Position numbers and translations under genes: made by a program
NCBI RefSeq assembly: GCF_029023825.1
Contig: NZ_CP118957.1
Span: 116,001-180,000 of the forward strand
DNA length: 64,000 bases
Direction of reading: 5' to 3'
Origin: Enterococcus saccharolyticus subsp. saccharolyticus
GTDB lineage: Bacteria > Bacillota > Bacilli > Lactobacillales > Enterococcaceae
Shown: positions 8,200 through 17,584 of the stretch, in pieces
Position numbering within the stretch: position 1 is the first letter of the stretch
Layout of the letters: each line of letters begins with the position of its first letter
Notes under the pieces: model-generated
Database searches by the model: none
Seen by the model: only the letters and a program-made list of their open reading frames with translations
Told to the model about the DNA's origin: nothing

Positions 8200-9621
8200 A
8201 TGGATATTGTTACATTAGCTCGAATCCAGTTTGCGATGACAACTGTATTCCACTATTTCTTTGTACCATTTTCTATCGGTACCGGATTAGTTGTTGCAAT
8301 TATGGAAACTCTCTATGTGACGAAAAAAGATGAATTTTACAAAAAAATGGCGAAATTTTGGGGAAATATATTCTTACTGAGTTTTGCAGTAGGAGTAGTA
8401 ACAGGACTTATTCAAGAATTCCAATTTGGTATGAACTGGTCAGAGTATTCTCGTTTTATGGGAGATATTTTTGGCGCACCATTAGCTGTTGAAGCGTTGC
8501 TTGCTTTCTTTTTGGAATCAACCTTCTTAGGTTTGTGGATGTTTACTTGGGATAAAGTTAGCCCTAAACTACACGTTGTTTTCATGTGGTTGGTTTTTGT
8601 AGGATCAATGATGTCAGCCTTCTGGATTTTGGTTGCCAATAGTTTCATGCAACATCCAGTCGGTTATACAATCAACAATGGTCGTGCGGAAATGAACGAT
8701 TTTGTGGCCTTAGTTACTAACCCGAAAGTCATGTATGAGTTCTCTCATGTTATTGCAGGGGCGATTACGTTAGGTGGGATTGCTGTTGCTGGGATGGCGG
8801 CTTTCCGTTTATTGAAGAAAGACAGTTTAACAGAGCTTAGTCGTACCGTCTATCAAAAATCATTACGTGTCGGTTTATGGGTCGGTTTGGTTGGTTCAGT
8901 TACGGTATTAGCAGCAGGAGACTTCCAAATGAAAGCGATGTTGGAAACACAACCAATGAAATTTGCAGCGGCAGAAGGATTGTATGAAGATTCAGAAGAT
9001 CCCGCAGCTTGGACGCTAGTTGCATGGATGAATGAAAAAGAAAAAGAACGTGTCTTTGGTATTGAAGTACCGTATGTTTTAAGTATTTTATCTTACCATG
9101 AATTATCCGGTTCAGTAGATGGCATGAACACCATCAATGAACGATTAATTGAAGAATATGGCGAAAGAAATTACTTCCCACCAGTTAATGCTTTATTCTG
9201 GAACTTCCGTGTAATGGCAGGGTTTGGGATGTTAATGTTGATGGTCTCAATAGTTGGCTTATTCTTCACGCGGAAGAAGAAACCAATTCTCTACGAAAAG
9301 CCGTGGATGCTTTGGATTGTGGCATTGACTACTTTTGCACCATTCTTAGCAAATACAGCGGGTTGGTTATTAACAGAGTTAGGTCGTTATCCTTGGACTG
9401 CGTACGGATTATTTACCATTGAAGAAAGTGTGTCACCAAACGTTTCAGCAACATCCTTACTCATTTCAAACATTTCGTACTTTACGTTATTTACTATTCT
9501 AGGTTCCGTTATGGTGTATTTAGTTATTCGTACATTGAAAAAAGGACCAGATGCGTTAGAAGCTGCAGAACATGAAGAACCTACAATCGATCCATTTGCA
9601 GGAGGTGCTTTTAATGAGTAA
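8200..9621 (+). CDS. cydA: Cytochrome bd quinol oxidase subunit I
   Basis: Subunit I (473 residues) of the cytochrome bd oxidase, which oxidises quinol and reduces O2 to water in the membrane. The N-terminus LARIQFAMTTVFHYFFVP carries the expected haem-ligand histidine (H18 in the FH pair). The region FQMKAMLETQPMKFAAAEG, just before the quinol-binding Q-loop, is the most diagnostic stretch. It has about nine membrane segments. AGAGGAGG precedes the ATG. Enterococci do not make haem, so activity is expected to need exogenous haem (general knowledge of the genus). It overlaps cydB by 8 bp. Confidence 0.96.
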   Translation: MDIVTLARIQFAMTTVFHYFFVPFSIGTGLVVAIMETLYVTKKDEFYKKMAKFWGNIFLLSFAVGVVTGLIQEFQFGMNWSEYSRFMGDIFGAPLAVEALLAFFLESTFLGLWMFTWDKVSPKLHVVFMWLVFVGSMMSAFWILVANSFMQHPVGYTINNGRAEMNDFVALVTNPKVMYEFSHVIAGAITLGGIAVAGMAAFRLLKKDSLTELSRTVYQKSLRVGLWVGLVGSVTVLAAGDFQMKAMLETQPMKFAAAEGLYEDSEDPAAWTLVAWMNEKEKERVFGIEVPYVLSILSYHELSGSVDGMNTINERLIEEYGERNYFPPVNALFWNFRVMAGFGMLMLMVSIVGLFFTRKKKPILYEKPWMLWIVALTTFAPFLANTAGWLLTELGRYPWTAYGLFTIEESVSPNVSATSLLISNISYFTLFTILGSVMVYLVIRTLKKGPDALEAAEHEEPTIDPFAGGAFNE

Positions 9622-10627
9622 TCTACAATTATTTTGGTACATTTTAATTGGTGTCTTGTTTGCAGGCTTCTTCTTCCTCGAAGGATTTGACTTTGGGGTT
9701 GGGATGTCTGTGAAAACACTGGCACACAATGAAAAAGAAGAAGATCAATTGATTGAAACAATTGGACCGGTTTGGGATGGAAATGAAGTGTGGTTAGTTA
9801 CTGCAGGAGGCGCAATGTTTGCATCATTTCCATACTGGTATGCGTCGCTATTTAGTGGGTATTATCTGATTTTGTTACTCGTATTAGTCGGTTTAATTAT
9901 TCGTGGAGTATCGTTTGAATTCCGTCACCACATGCCAGCTGACAAACGTTGGATTTGGGGCTGGACATTAAGTATTGGTAGTTTAATTGTGCCATTTTGC
10001 TTTGGCTTACTTTTCACTAGTTTAGTGCAAGGCATGCCAATTAATGCCAATGGTGATTTAAGTGCAACCTTTACGGATTACGTTAACCCTCTTTCAATTG
10101 TAGGTGGGGTAGCATTAACCTTATTATCTTACTTGCATGGATTAAATTATATTTCATTAAAAACAACTGGACCAATTCGCACGCGTGCGCGTAACTATGC
10201 CCAAGCGTTATATGGGGTTGCGTATGTTGGACTTGTGGCTTTTGCAATCTTGTTGTACTTTAACACTGATTTCTTTGAGGTTCGTTTGACATCAACGGTT
10301 ATCTTCCTAGCGTTAATGGTTATTTTAACGGTTGTCGCAAACTTAGCCTTGTTTAAAGGGAAAGAAAAAACAGCTTTTCTTGCAAGTGGCTTAACAATGG
10401 TGTCATTAGTGGCGTTGTTATTTACAGGATTGTTCCCTCGTTTGATTATTAGTTCAATTAGTCCAGAGTACGATTTATTAATTGAAAATGCCTCTTCTTC
10501 ACCATATACGTTAAAAATTATGAGCTTTGTAGCAATTGGCTTATTACCATTTGTTTTAGGTTATACAATTTGGTCATATTATATCTTTAGAAAACGTATC
10601 AAACACACAGATGTAGCGGGGTACTAA
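9614..10627 (+). CDS. cydB: Cytochrome bd quinol oxidase subunit II
   Basis: Subunit II (337 residues). The start at 9614 (MSNLQLFWYIL) follows GGAGGTG and overlaps the end of cydA. Conserved features: FFLEGFDFGVGM, GPVWDGNEVWLVTAGGAMFASFP and RGVSFEFRHH, all standard for CydB. It forms the membrane heterodimer with CydA and needs no cofactor of its own in most species. The cydD gene follows 4 bp downstream. Confidence 0.96.
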   Translation: MSNLQLFWYILIGVLFAGFFFLEGFDFGVGMSVKTLAHNEKEEDQLIETIGPVWDGNEVWLVTAGGAMFASFPYWYASLFSGYYLILLLVLVGLIIRGVSFEFRHHMPADKRWIWGWTLSIGSLIVPFCFGLLFTSLVQGMPINANGDLSATFTDYVNPLSIVGGVALTLLSYLHGLNYISLKTTGPIRTRARNYAQALYGVAYVGLVAFAILLYFNTDFFEVRLTSTVIFLALMVILTVVANLALFKGKEKTAFLASGLTMVSLVALLFTGLFPRLIISSISPEYDLLIENASSSPYTLKIMSFVAIGLLPFVLGYTIWSYYIFRKRIKHTDVAGY

Positions 10628-10631
10628 TCTT

Positions 10632-12350
10632 ATGATGGACAAAGCGATTCTCGGTTTGCCCAATATCAGAAAAATTATGGGGATGCTTGCAGGGCTTTCA
10701 GCCTTGCAAGCCCTCTTTATAATTGGGCAAGCTTATACATTAGCAACAGTTATCACGAATTTATGGAGTGGCGAAAAAATCACCGATCAATATTTGATGA
10801 TTGGTGCTTTTGCTGTGATTTATTTTGCACGCCATGGTGTGACTTTTTTACGTGATAAATTATTGGATCATTATTCAGCTGAACAAGCGAGTTATTTGCG
10901 TCAGCAGTTATTAGAAAAAATCTTCCGTGTTGGGCCCCAAATTGTCCAAAAACAAGGAACAGGAAATATGACTACCATGGCGTTAGACGGAATTGGTAAA
11001 GTTGAAAATTATATTCACTTGATTTTAGCAAAAATGATGAATATGACGATTATTCCTTGGCCAATTTTGGCAGTGGTGTTCTTTTTAGATATTGAATCGG
11101 GAGTTGTCTTGTTGTTGGTTTTCCCATTAATTATTATTTTTATGATTATTTTAGGATACGCCGCACAAGCCAAAGCCGATCGACAATACAAAGCTTTTCA
11201 AATTTTATCCAATCATTTTATCGATTCTTTGCGAGGAATTGATACATTGAAGATGTTTGGTTTGAGTAAAAAATATGGCAAAAGTATTTTTAAAACAAGT
11301 GAGCAATTCCGTAAGGCAACAATGAGTACCTTACGTATTGGGATTTTATCAACCTTTGCGTTAGATTTCTTTACGACGTTATCAGTGGCGATTGTGGCGG
11401 TATTGTTAGGGCTACGTTTAATTGAAGGTGGCATTTTATTGTTTCCAGCATTAACGGTTTTAATTTTATCACCAGAATATTTCTTACCAGTACGTGATTT
11501 TGCAAGTGACTATCATGCAACGTTAGATGGAAAAAATGCGATGACAGCTATTCGTGAAATTTTAGAAGAGCCTGAAATTGAAGGCGAACAAGTGCCTGTA
11601 GCAACGTGGTCAAAAGAAGCAACCTTAGCTTTAAAAGAGGTTAAAGTCGCTTACGATGAGCAAGAAGCATTGGCTGTCGATTACCAAGTCAAAGGGTTTA
11701 AAAAAGTCGGGATTATTGGGATGAGTGGTTCAGGTAAATCGACATTTATTAATACATTGAGTGGTTTCTTACAACCCTCTTCAGGTGAGATTACGTTGGA
11801 TGGTCAATCAGTCAACAATTTTGCGCAACAAGATTGGCAAAAACAAATGATTTATATTCCTCAAAATCCATATGTCTTTCAAACGTCCTTGCGTGAAAAT
11901 ATTGCCTTTTATACCCCCGAAGCAACGGAAGCAGAAATTTTAGAAGCTGTCCATGTTGCTGGACTATCAGAGTTAGTGGCAGAATTACCAGAAGGCCTAG
12001 ATACACAACTAGGAGGCGGTGCTCGTGCACTCAGCGGGGGACAAGCACAACGAATTGCGGTGGCGCGTGCCTTTTTAGATAAAGAACGTAAAATTCTGTT
12101 ATTGGATGAACCAACCGCGCATTTAGATATCGAAACAGAAGTTGAATTAAAAGAGCGTATGTTGCCATTAATGGAAAACCGTTTAGTCTTTTTTGCCACA
12201 CATCGTCTGCATTGGATGCATCAAATGGACGAAATTATGGTTATTGAAAAAGGCCAAGTGGTTGAAGTCGGCAGTTTTGCTGAATTAACAGCACGTAAAG
12301 GTCATTTTTATGCATTGACGCAACAAATGAGGAGGGAAGAACATGAATAA
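10632..12350 (+). CDS. cydD: Heterodimeric ABC exporter CydDC, CydD-type subunit
   Basis: A fused membrane-plus-ATPase ABC half-transporter of 572 residues. The N-terminal half has six membrane helices including the CydD-like LSPEYFLPVRDFASDYHA segment. The C-terminal half has Walker A GMSGSGKST, signature LSGGQAQRIAVARA and Walker B ILLLDEPTAHLD. In E. coli, CydDC exports thiols (cysteine/glutathione) and is needed to assemble cytochrome bd. In Gram-positive naming this first gene is often called cydC. It overlaps the following gene by 8 bp. Confidence 0.92.
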   Translation: MMDKAILGLPNIRKIMGMLAGLSALQALFIIGQAYTLATVITNLWSGEKITDQYLMIGAFAVIYFARHGVTFLRDKLLDHYSAEQASYLRQQLLEKIFRVGPQIVQKQGTGNMTTMALDGIGKVENYIHLILAKMMNMTIIPWPILAVVFFLDIESGVVLLLVFPLIIIFMIILGYAAQAKADRQYKAFQILSNHFIDSLRGIDTLKMFGLSKKYGKSIFKTSEQFRKATMSTLRIGILSTFALDFFTTLSVAIVAVLLGLRLIEGGILLFPALTVLILSPEYFLPVRDFASDYHATLDGKNAMTAIREILEEPEIEGEQVPVATWSKEATLALKEVKVAYDEQEALAVDYQVKGFKKVGIIGMSGSGKSTFINTLSGFLQPSSGEITLDGQSVNNFAQQDWQKQMIYIPQNPYVFQTSLRENIAFYTPEATEAEILEAVHVAGLSELVAELPEGLDTQLGGGARALSGGQAQRIAVARAFLDKERKILLLDEPTAHLDIETEVELKERMLPLMENRLVFFATHRLHWMHQMDEIMVIEKGQVVEVGSFAELTARKGHFYALTQQMRREEHE

Positions 12351-14085
12351 TATTCCTCTATTGAAAGCTTTTAAAAAAGATACTTGGGTAAAACCTTTTT
12401 TGAAAAAATATCGCAAAGCATTGGTCTTGGCGCTCGTTTTAGGTTTTTTGACCTTCTTCTCAGCTGGGGCCTTAATGTTTAATTCGGGTTATTTGATTAG
12501 TCGTGCGGCTTCGCTACCGGAAAATATTTTAATGATTTATGTGCCAATTGTGTTTACCCGTGGTTTTGGTGTGAGTCGTCCCGTTTTCCGTTATGTCGAG
12601 CGTTTAGTGAGTCATAATTGGGTGTTACGCATGACATCTCAACTACGCTTGAAATTGTATACGACATTAGAAAAAGATGCGATTTTCTTTAAACGTAATT
12701 ATCGGATGGGGGATATTTTGGGCTTATTAGCTGAAGATATTAATCATATCCAAAACTTATATTTACGGACGATTTTCCCGACCGTTATTGCGTGGATTCT
12801 ATATGCGTTTTTAATTATTGGCTTAGGGTATTTTTCATGGTGGTTTGCGTTAGTCATGGCGTTGATGTTGTTTATTGTTACCTTCTTATTGCCATTGTGG
12901 TCAGTGTTAGTAAATGGCGCACGACAAGAGCAAGAAAAACAATTGAAAAATGCCTTGTATACGGATTTAACAGACAATGTTTTAGGAATTTCGGATTGGA
13001 TTTTCAGCCAACGTGGTCAAGAATACGTACAGTTACACGAAGAATCGGAAGCTGGATTGCTCAAAGTGCAAGACAAATTACGTCGTTTTAATCGTCGTCG
13101 TAATTTACTATTACAAAGCGTGTTTGGCATCATTGTGGTGCTACTGATTTTTTGGACGAGTCAGCAATTTGTCGGAAATCATGGCGGAGCAGCTAACTGG
13201 ATTGCCGCCTTTGTTTTATGTGTTTTTCCATTAGTTGATGCGTTTGCTGTTTTACCGGATGCTGCACAAGAAACGAATATTTACAAAGATTCGTTGGAAC
13301 GTTTAAATGATTTGCCTGAAAAAGCGGACATCGAACCAGTCACAGCTTTAACTGGACCATTGGATATTGAGGTACAAGACGTGTCTTTCCGTTATGAAAA
13401 AGGTACGCGTCAAGTATTAGATCATTTGAATGTCACAATTCCTCAAGGGGAAAAAATTGCGATTTTAGGTCGCAGTGGTTCTGGAAAAAGCACATTAGCG
13501 ACACTTATTCGTGGTGATTTAATTCCAAACAGTGGTCAGTTAACTTTAGCAGGTGTTGAAACCTATCGTTTAGGTGATACTATTTCCGATTATATTGGGG
13601 TCATTCAACAAGCGCCGTATTTATTCCATACAACTATTTTAAATAATTTACGGATTGGTAACGAACAAGCCAGTATTGAAGAAGTCTGGACGGTTCTTGA
13701 ACGAGTAGGATTAAAAGAGCTCGTTGAAAAATTACCGGATGGATTAGATACGATGGTAGACGAAGCAGGTTTACGTTTCTCTGGTGGTGAACGTCATCGT
13801 ATGGCTTTGGCACGTATCTTATTAAAAGACACACCGATTGTTTTACTGGATGAACCAACTGTTGGTTTAGATCCAATTACGGAACAAGCGTTAATTGATA
13901 CATTCTTTGGGCAATTAGATGGAAAAACAGTCATTTGGATTACGCATCATTTACAAGGAATTGAGAAGATGCAACGCGTCATCTTTATTGAAGATGGGCA
14001 CTTAGAAATGACTGGTTCGCCACAAGAACTAGCCAAAACGAATGTGCGCTATCAAAAATTAAAAGCCATTGATGATGGTAGATAA
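12343..14085 (+). CDS. cydC: Heterodimeric ABC exporter CydDC, CydC-type subunit
   Basis: Second half-transporter (580 residues), partner of the preceding protein. N-terminal membrane domain with the family's GYLISRAASLPENI segment and FGVSRPVFRYVERLVSHN. C-terminal ATPase with GRSGSGKST, signature FSGGERHRMALARI and IVLLDEPTVGLD. AGGAGGGAAGAAC precedes the ATG. It closes the cydABDC operon; a strong terminator begins a few bases after its stop. Names of the two half-transporters are swapped in some annotations. Confidence 0.92.
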   Translation: MNNIPLLKAFKKDTWVKPFLKKYRKALVLALVLGFLTFFSAGALMFNSGYLISRAASLPENILMIYVPIVFTRGFGVSRPVFRYVERLVSHNWVLRMTSQLRLKLYTTLEKDAIFFKRNYRMGDILGLLAEDINHIQNLYLRTIFPTVIAWILYAFLIIGLGYFSWWFALVMALMLFIVTFLLPLWSVLVNGARQEQEKQLKNALYTDLTDNVLGISDWIFSQRGQEYVQLHEESEAGLLKVQDKLRRFNRRRNLLLQSVFGIIVVLLIFWTSQQFVGNHGGAANWIAAFVLCVFPLVDAFAVLPDAAQETNIYKDSLERLNDLPEKADIEPVTALTGPLDIEVQDVSFRYEKGTRQVLDHLNVTIPQGEKIAILGRSGSGKSTLATLIRGDLIPNSGQLTLAGVETYRLGDTISDYIGVIQQAPYLFHTTILNNLRIGNEQASIEEVWTVLERVGLKELVEKLPDGLDTMVDEAGLRFSGGERHRMALARILLKDTPIVLLDEPTVGLDPITEQALIDTFFGQLDGKTVIWITHHLQGIEKMQRVIFIEDGHLEMTGSPQELAKTNVRYQKLKAIDDGR

Positions 14086-14089
14086 AAAG

Positions 14090-14122
14090 ACACCCAGTCA
14101 CAACTGACTGGGTGTTCTTTTT
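14090..14122. terminator. cyd operon terminator
   Basis: An 11-bp stem (ACACCCAGTCA / TGACTGGGTGT, loop CAAC) followed by TCTTTTTT on + and A-rich on the far side, so it can also end leftward transcription of the oppA remnant. Confidence 0.9.
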
Positions 14123-14442
14123 TATTTATACTCAGCGTATTTGAAAATAGTTGATGCACCAAAACTTGGGTAGTAAATACCAGTTAAGTGTTCATTAATC
14201 AATAACGCACGTGATTGTTGATACAATGGCACGATAGCAGAATCTTTTTCGACTAGAATTTTTTCAGCTTCAATCATGGCATCCCAACGTACGTTTAAGT
14301 CATTGGCATAATCATTTTCAATCTTATCCAATAAGTCGTTATATTCTTTACTGTCATAGTTGGTATTGTTTGGTGAACGTAAGCTTGCTAGGTAAGTCAT
14401 TGGATTTTGATAGTCCGGTCCCCAACGTCCAGTTAAAAATCC
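14122..14442 (-). pseudogene. C-terminal remnant of oligopeptide-binding protein (OppA family)
   Basis: About 107 codons of the C-terminus of a peptide ABC transporter binding protein: GFLTGRWGPDYQNP, then MTYLASLRSPNN, NYDSKEYNDLLDKI, VEKDSAIVPLYQQS and the terminal GIYYPSFGASTIFKYAEYK. OppA proteins are about 540 residues, so some 80 percent is missing. Homology ends near 14442, where the sequence turns into the N-terminal codons of an IS607-type TnpB. An ATG at 14400 could open 92 codons, but with no signal peptide or ligand-binding lobe it cannot work as a binding protein. Confidence 0.85.
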
Positions 14443-14524
14443 AGCGAGCCGTCCCAGACGATTGCCACAGTTGTTTCTCTTGTTCCGTAGTCGGGCGTAA
14501 CCTTACTTTCTTGGCTCGTATCAT
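14435..14524 (-). pseudogene. IS607-type TnpB, N-terminal 30 codons only
   Basis: From an ATG at 14524 the frame reads MIRAKKVRLRPTTEQEK then QLWQSSGTARWIFNWTL, the typical TnpB beginning (KVRLxPTxEQ, SxGTARxxxNWxL). It then runs into the oppA-derived sequence. Around 14430-14445 the same bases can be read as TnpB (WIFNWTL) or as OppA (GFLTGRW) in two frames, so the junction is in a short shared stretch. The nuclease domain is missing. Confidence 0.7.
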
Positions 14525-14529
14525 CTTTC

Positions 14530-14868
14530 ATCAACTCCTGAATCTTCTTCTTCGCTTTATTCGCTCATTTTCCTTCAATATCTTGAATAGTATCAAATTG
14601 GTAGCCTCATGCAATCATGTAGGTTTTTACATTCTCAATCTGATGTTCTAAGTCATCTTTTTGTTTGAATTTACTCTATAATAGCCAATAGTGATTCATT
14701 TTGGTTTCTTTCTTCCAGCGATTCCTAAAAATTGATTTCGTTGTTCTTCAGAATAATAACGAGTACCACTTTGTGAAACATAGGCCGGTTGCAATTCCCC
14801 TTTTTATCCTAGTCTCTTAAGGTTTGTGTCGTTACGCCTAACGGTTTTACAAATTCTCCTATTGATAA
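14530..14868 (-). pseudogene. IS607-type TnpA serine recombinase, degenerate
   Basis: Fragments in successive frames: SIGEFVKPLGVTTQTLRD (MerR-like helix-turn-helix), then a TAG where a Trp codon (TGG) is expected, DKKG, a frameshift, ELQPAYVSQSGTRYYSEEQR, NQFLGIAGRKKPK, a frame change into TIGYYRVNSNK (start of the resolvase domain, with YxRVS-like context), DDLEHQIENVKTYMIA, a TGA, then GYQFDTIQDIEG and another stop. Catalytic-domain residues beyond this are absent, so most of the resolvase domain has been deleted. Confidence 0.75.
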
Positions 14869-14948
14869 TATAAACTATATATTTATAGATGTTTGTTAAC
14901 TATTATAGTCCCTCCTACCTAAAAGATAACTAAGAGTATAACATATAT

Positions 14949-14984
14949 TTATTAAATTGACAGAAAATTTTGTCAATTTAATAA
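14949..14984 (+). promoter_or_regulatory. Perfect 13-bp inverted repeat upstream of lytS
   Basis: TTATTAAATTGAC (14949-14961) and its exact complement (14972-14984) flank a 10-base loop and are followed by ATTTTTTT. The T run makes a terminator possible, but nothing rightward needs ending here. It may instead be a remnant end of the neighbouring IS element or a regulator site. Confidence 0.5.
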
Positions 14985-15077
14985 ATTTTTTTCGTCACAT
15001 CTCTTTGTTATCTATTTAAATAAAGTCCTTTATTTTTGGATAAATGATAGTATAGTGAATAGAAAGGAGTGATGAAG

Positions 15078-16826
15078 ATGTTTGAATTATTCATTTTAAT
15101 GATGGAACGTGTGGGATTAATCATTTTATTAGCTTTTTTGTTAGTAAATGTTACATATTTTAAAAGAACATTATTGAGCAGAGAAACAATTCCTTCGAAA
15201 ATTCGTTTAGTTGTTATTTTTGGCTTATTTGCGATTATTTCTAATTTTACTGGGATTGAGATTACAGACAACCAAATTATTCCTAGTCACGTCTTAACGT
15301 ATTTGAGCAGTGACGCTTCGATTGCCAATACACGGACATTGGTCATCAGTGTTTCTGGCTTAATTGGCGGTCCATTTGTTGGGGGGATGGTCGGTTTAAT
15401 TGCGGGGATTCATCGAGTGATTCAAGGTGCGGGTACAGGGATTTTTTATATCCCCGCGTCATTGGTTGTGGGGATAGTATCAGGAATTTTAGGAAAACGC
15501 CTTGCGAAAGATTATCAATTTCCTAAAGCGACTCAAGCCGCAATGGTCGGTATTGTTATGGAAGTTATTCAAATGTTGTTTATTTTATTTTTCAGTGGCA
15601 GTTTAAAAGACGGCGTGATGTTAGTCCGTTTCATTGCTTTGCCAATGATTTTGTTAAATAGTGTGGGTACATTCATTTTCTTATCGATTTTAACGACGAC
15701 ATTAAAACAAGAAGAACAAGCAAAGGCTGTACAAACACATGATGTCTTAGAATTAGCCGCCGAAACCTTACCTTATTTTCGGGAAGGTTTAAATGAACAT
15801 TCTTGTCAAAAAGTCGCACGAATTATTCAACATTATACAAAAGTGAGTGCGATTAGTATGACCGATAACCATCAAATATTGGCACATGTAGGCGCAGGGG
15901 ATGACCATCATATTCCAGAATTAGAAGTAATTACGGAATTATCAAAAGAAGTCTTGCGAACCGGACAAATGACGATTGCCCATTCTAAAACAGAAGTCGG
16001 TTGCTCACATCCAGATTGTCCGCTACAAGCTGCGATTGTGATTCCCTTATTGTCACATCAGAAAATTGTCGGTACGCTGAAAATGTATTTTACAGATCCA
16101 ACCCACCTAACACATGTCGAAGAGCAATTAGCGGAGGGGTTAGGTACAATTTTTTCTTCCCAAATTGAATTAGGTGAAGCTGAATTACAATCGAAATTAC
16201 TAAAAGAAGCGGAAATCAAAAGTTTACAAGCGCAAGTGAATCCTCACTTTTTCTTTAATGCCATCAATACGATTTCTGCGTTAATGCGAAAAGATAGTGA
16301 AAATGCGCGCCGTTTATTGCTGCAATTAAGCACATATTTTCGAGGGAATTTACAAGGCGCCGTGCAAACAACGATTCCTTTAGAGCAAGAACTCGACCAA
16401 GTTCGTGCCTATTTGTCCTTAGAACAAGCCCGTTTCCCTGATCGTTACCAAGTTGATTTTGATATTGAAGCGGGGACAGAAGGCTATTATGTCCCACCCT
16501 ATGCGATTCAAGTTCTTGTCGAAAATACGATTCGACATGCGTTTGGTAATCGTAAAACCAACAATCACGTCAAAGTCGTGGTTCGAAAAATTGAAAGAAA
16601 CTTGATTATGGATGTTTGGGATAATGGTATTGGTATTCCGGAAGATCGCCGCGTATTATTAGGAAGAGAACCAGTTAAATCCGAAAAAGGAACGGGTACG
16701 GCATTGGAAAATTTGTCTCGTCGGATTGAAAATCTCTACGGAGGCGACGGCAAATTTCAAATTGAAAATCGTCCAACTGGAGGCAGTCATGCCCGTCTAG
16801 CAATTCCAATTAGAGACCCGAGGTGA
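15078..16826 (+). CDS. lytS: LytS-family sensor histidine kinase
   Basis: Membrane sensor kinase of 582 residues. N-terminal 5TM-5TMR_LYT domain (hydrophobic segments to about residue 210, with the LIGGPFVGGMVGLIAGIHR motif), a GAF-like domain (about 225-360), then a His_kinase/HATPase unit with H390 in QVNPHFFFNAIN and the N-box LVENTIRHAFG. The ATG at 15078 is chosen because it lies 8 bases from AGGAG; GTG 15069 and ATG 15072 are too close. It pairs with the response regulator 5 bp downstream. In staphylococci LytSR senses membrane potential or metabolic by-products and controls lrgAB (family knowledge). Confidence 0.93.
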   Translation: MFELFILMMERVGLIILLAFLLVNVTYFKRTLLSRETIPSKIRLVVIFGLFAIISNFTGIEITDNQIIPSHVLTYLSSDASIANTRTLVISVSGLIGGPFVGGMVGLIAGIHRVIQGAGTGIFYIPASLVVGIVSGILGKRLAKDYQFPKATQAAMVGIVMEVIQMLFILFFSGSLKDGVMLVRFIALPMILLNSVGTFIFLSILTTTLKQEEQAKAVQTHDVLELAAETLPYFREGLNEHSCQKVARIIQHYTKVSAISMTDNHQILAHVGAGDDHHIPELEVITELSKEVLRTGQMTIAHSKTEVGCSHPDCPLQAAIVIPLLSHQKIVGTLKMYFTDPTHLTHVEEQLAEGLGTIFSSQIELGEAELQSKLLKEAEIKSLQAQVNPHFFFNAINTISALMRKDSENARRLLLQLSTYFRGNLQGAVQTTIPLEQELDQVRAYLSLEQARFPDRYQVDFDIEAGTEGYYVPPYAIQVLVENTIRHAFGNRKTNNHVKVVVRKIERNLIMDVWDNGIGIPEDRRVLLGREPVKSEKGTGTALENLSRRIENLYGGDGKFQIENRPTGGSHARLAIPIRDPR

Positions 16827-16831
16827 GAATA

Positions 16832-17548
16832 ATGCATGTATTAATTGTCGATGATGAACCGTTAGCACGTGAAGAATTAAGTTATTTGGTGTTGCAACAT
16901 CCGAAAATTACGTCAACAGCCGAAGCAGAATCGGTTGAAGAAGCGATGGAAGAAATGATGGATCAAAAACCGGATATTGTTTTTTTAGACATTCATTTAA
17001 CGGATGAAAGTGGGTTTGATTTAGCAGAAAAATTGACGCATTTGAAAAAAGCACCCTATTTAATTTTTGCGACGGCTTATGATGCGTATGCTTTACAAGC
17101 TTTTCAAGTCAACGCGAAAGACTATTTGTTAAAACCCTTTGAAGAAAAGAAAATTCATCAAGCGTTAGATAAAGCTATCAAAGAGTTAACACCACAACAA
17201 CTAGCGCCGAAACCTAAATTTGAAGCAATTCCGATTCAAGGGGACGACCGCATTTATTTGGTAGCACCCGAAGATATTTATCTTGTTTCGGTCGAAGAAC
17301 GTCAATTAAATATTGAAACCAAAGACCAAACGTATCATATGACAGGAACGCTAAATAAAATTGAGCAAAAACTACCGTCAGAATTATTTTTAAAAACCCA
17401 TCGTAGCTTTATCTTAAACCGTACAAAAATTCAAGAAATTCAACCATGGTTTAATCATACGTTGCAAGTGATTTTAGAAAATGGTTCTAGAGTCCCCGTT
17501 AGTCGCTCGTATGTAAAAACATTTAGAGCACAAGTTGGGTTAGAATAA
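16832..17548 (+). CDS. lytR: LytTR-type response regulator
   Basis: Cytosolic regulator of 238 residues: receiver domain with the acidic pocket DDE (7-9) and phospho-acceptor D53 in FLDIHL, then a LytTR DNA-binding domain (about 135-238, with FLKTHRSFILNRTKI and VPVSRSYVKTFRA). The start at 16832 is preferred over GTG 16823, since GAGGTGAG then forms the ribosome site. It probably binds the 21-bp repeats ahead of lrgA. It should not be confused with the LytR-CpsA-Psr family of the same name. Confidence 0.93.
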   Translation: MHVLIVDDEPLAREELSYLVLQHPKITSTAEAESVEEAMEEMMDQKPDIVFLDIHLTDESGFDLAEKLTHLKKAPYLIFATAYDAYALQAFQVNAKDYLLKPFEEKKIHQALDKAIKELTPQQLAPKPKFEAIPIQGDDRIYLVAPEDIYLVSVEERQLNIETKDQTYHMTGTLNKIEQKLPSELFLKTHRSFILNRTKIQEIQPWFNHTLQVILENGSRVPVSRSYVKTFRAQVGLE

Positions 17549-17556
17549 GGAAAAAG

Positions 17557-17583
17557 CAGGTCGACAAGCGCGGCCTGTTTTTT
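17557..17583 (+). terminator. lytSR terminator
   Basis: A 7-bp stem (CAGGTCG/CGGCCTG, one G-U pair) followed by six T. Confidence 0.75.
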
Positions 17584-17584
17584 C

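Larger units (their letters stand above)
14430..14870 (-). mobile_element. Decayed IS607-family element (tnpA plus 5' end of tnpB)
   Basis: Read leftwards, the segment carries a MerR-helix/serine-recombinase TnpA in pieces and then the start of TnpB, in the order and spacing of IS607 elements. Both genes are broken by stops, frameshifts and deletions, and the element is cut at its tnpB side where it meets the oppA fragment. No ends could be assigned. It is inactive. Confidence 0.75.

Noticed and set aside
14370..14651. 93-codon rightward frame
   Set aside because: It is antisense to the IS607 and oppA remnants, whose homology is on the other strand.
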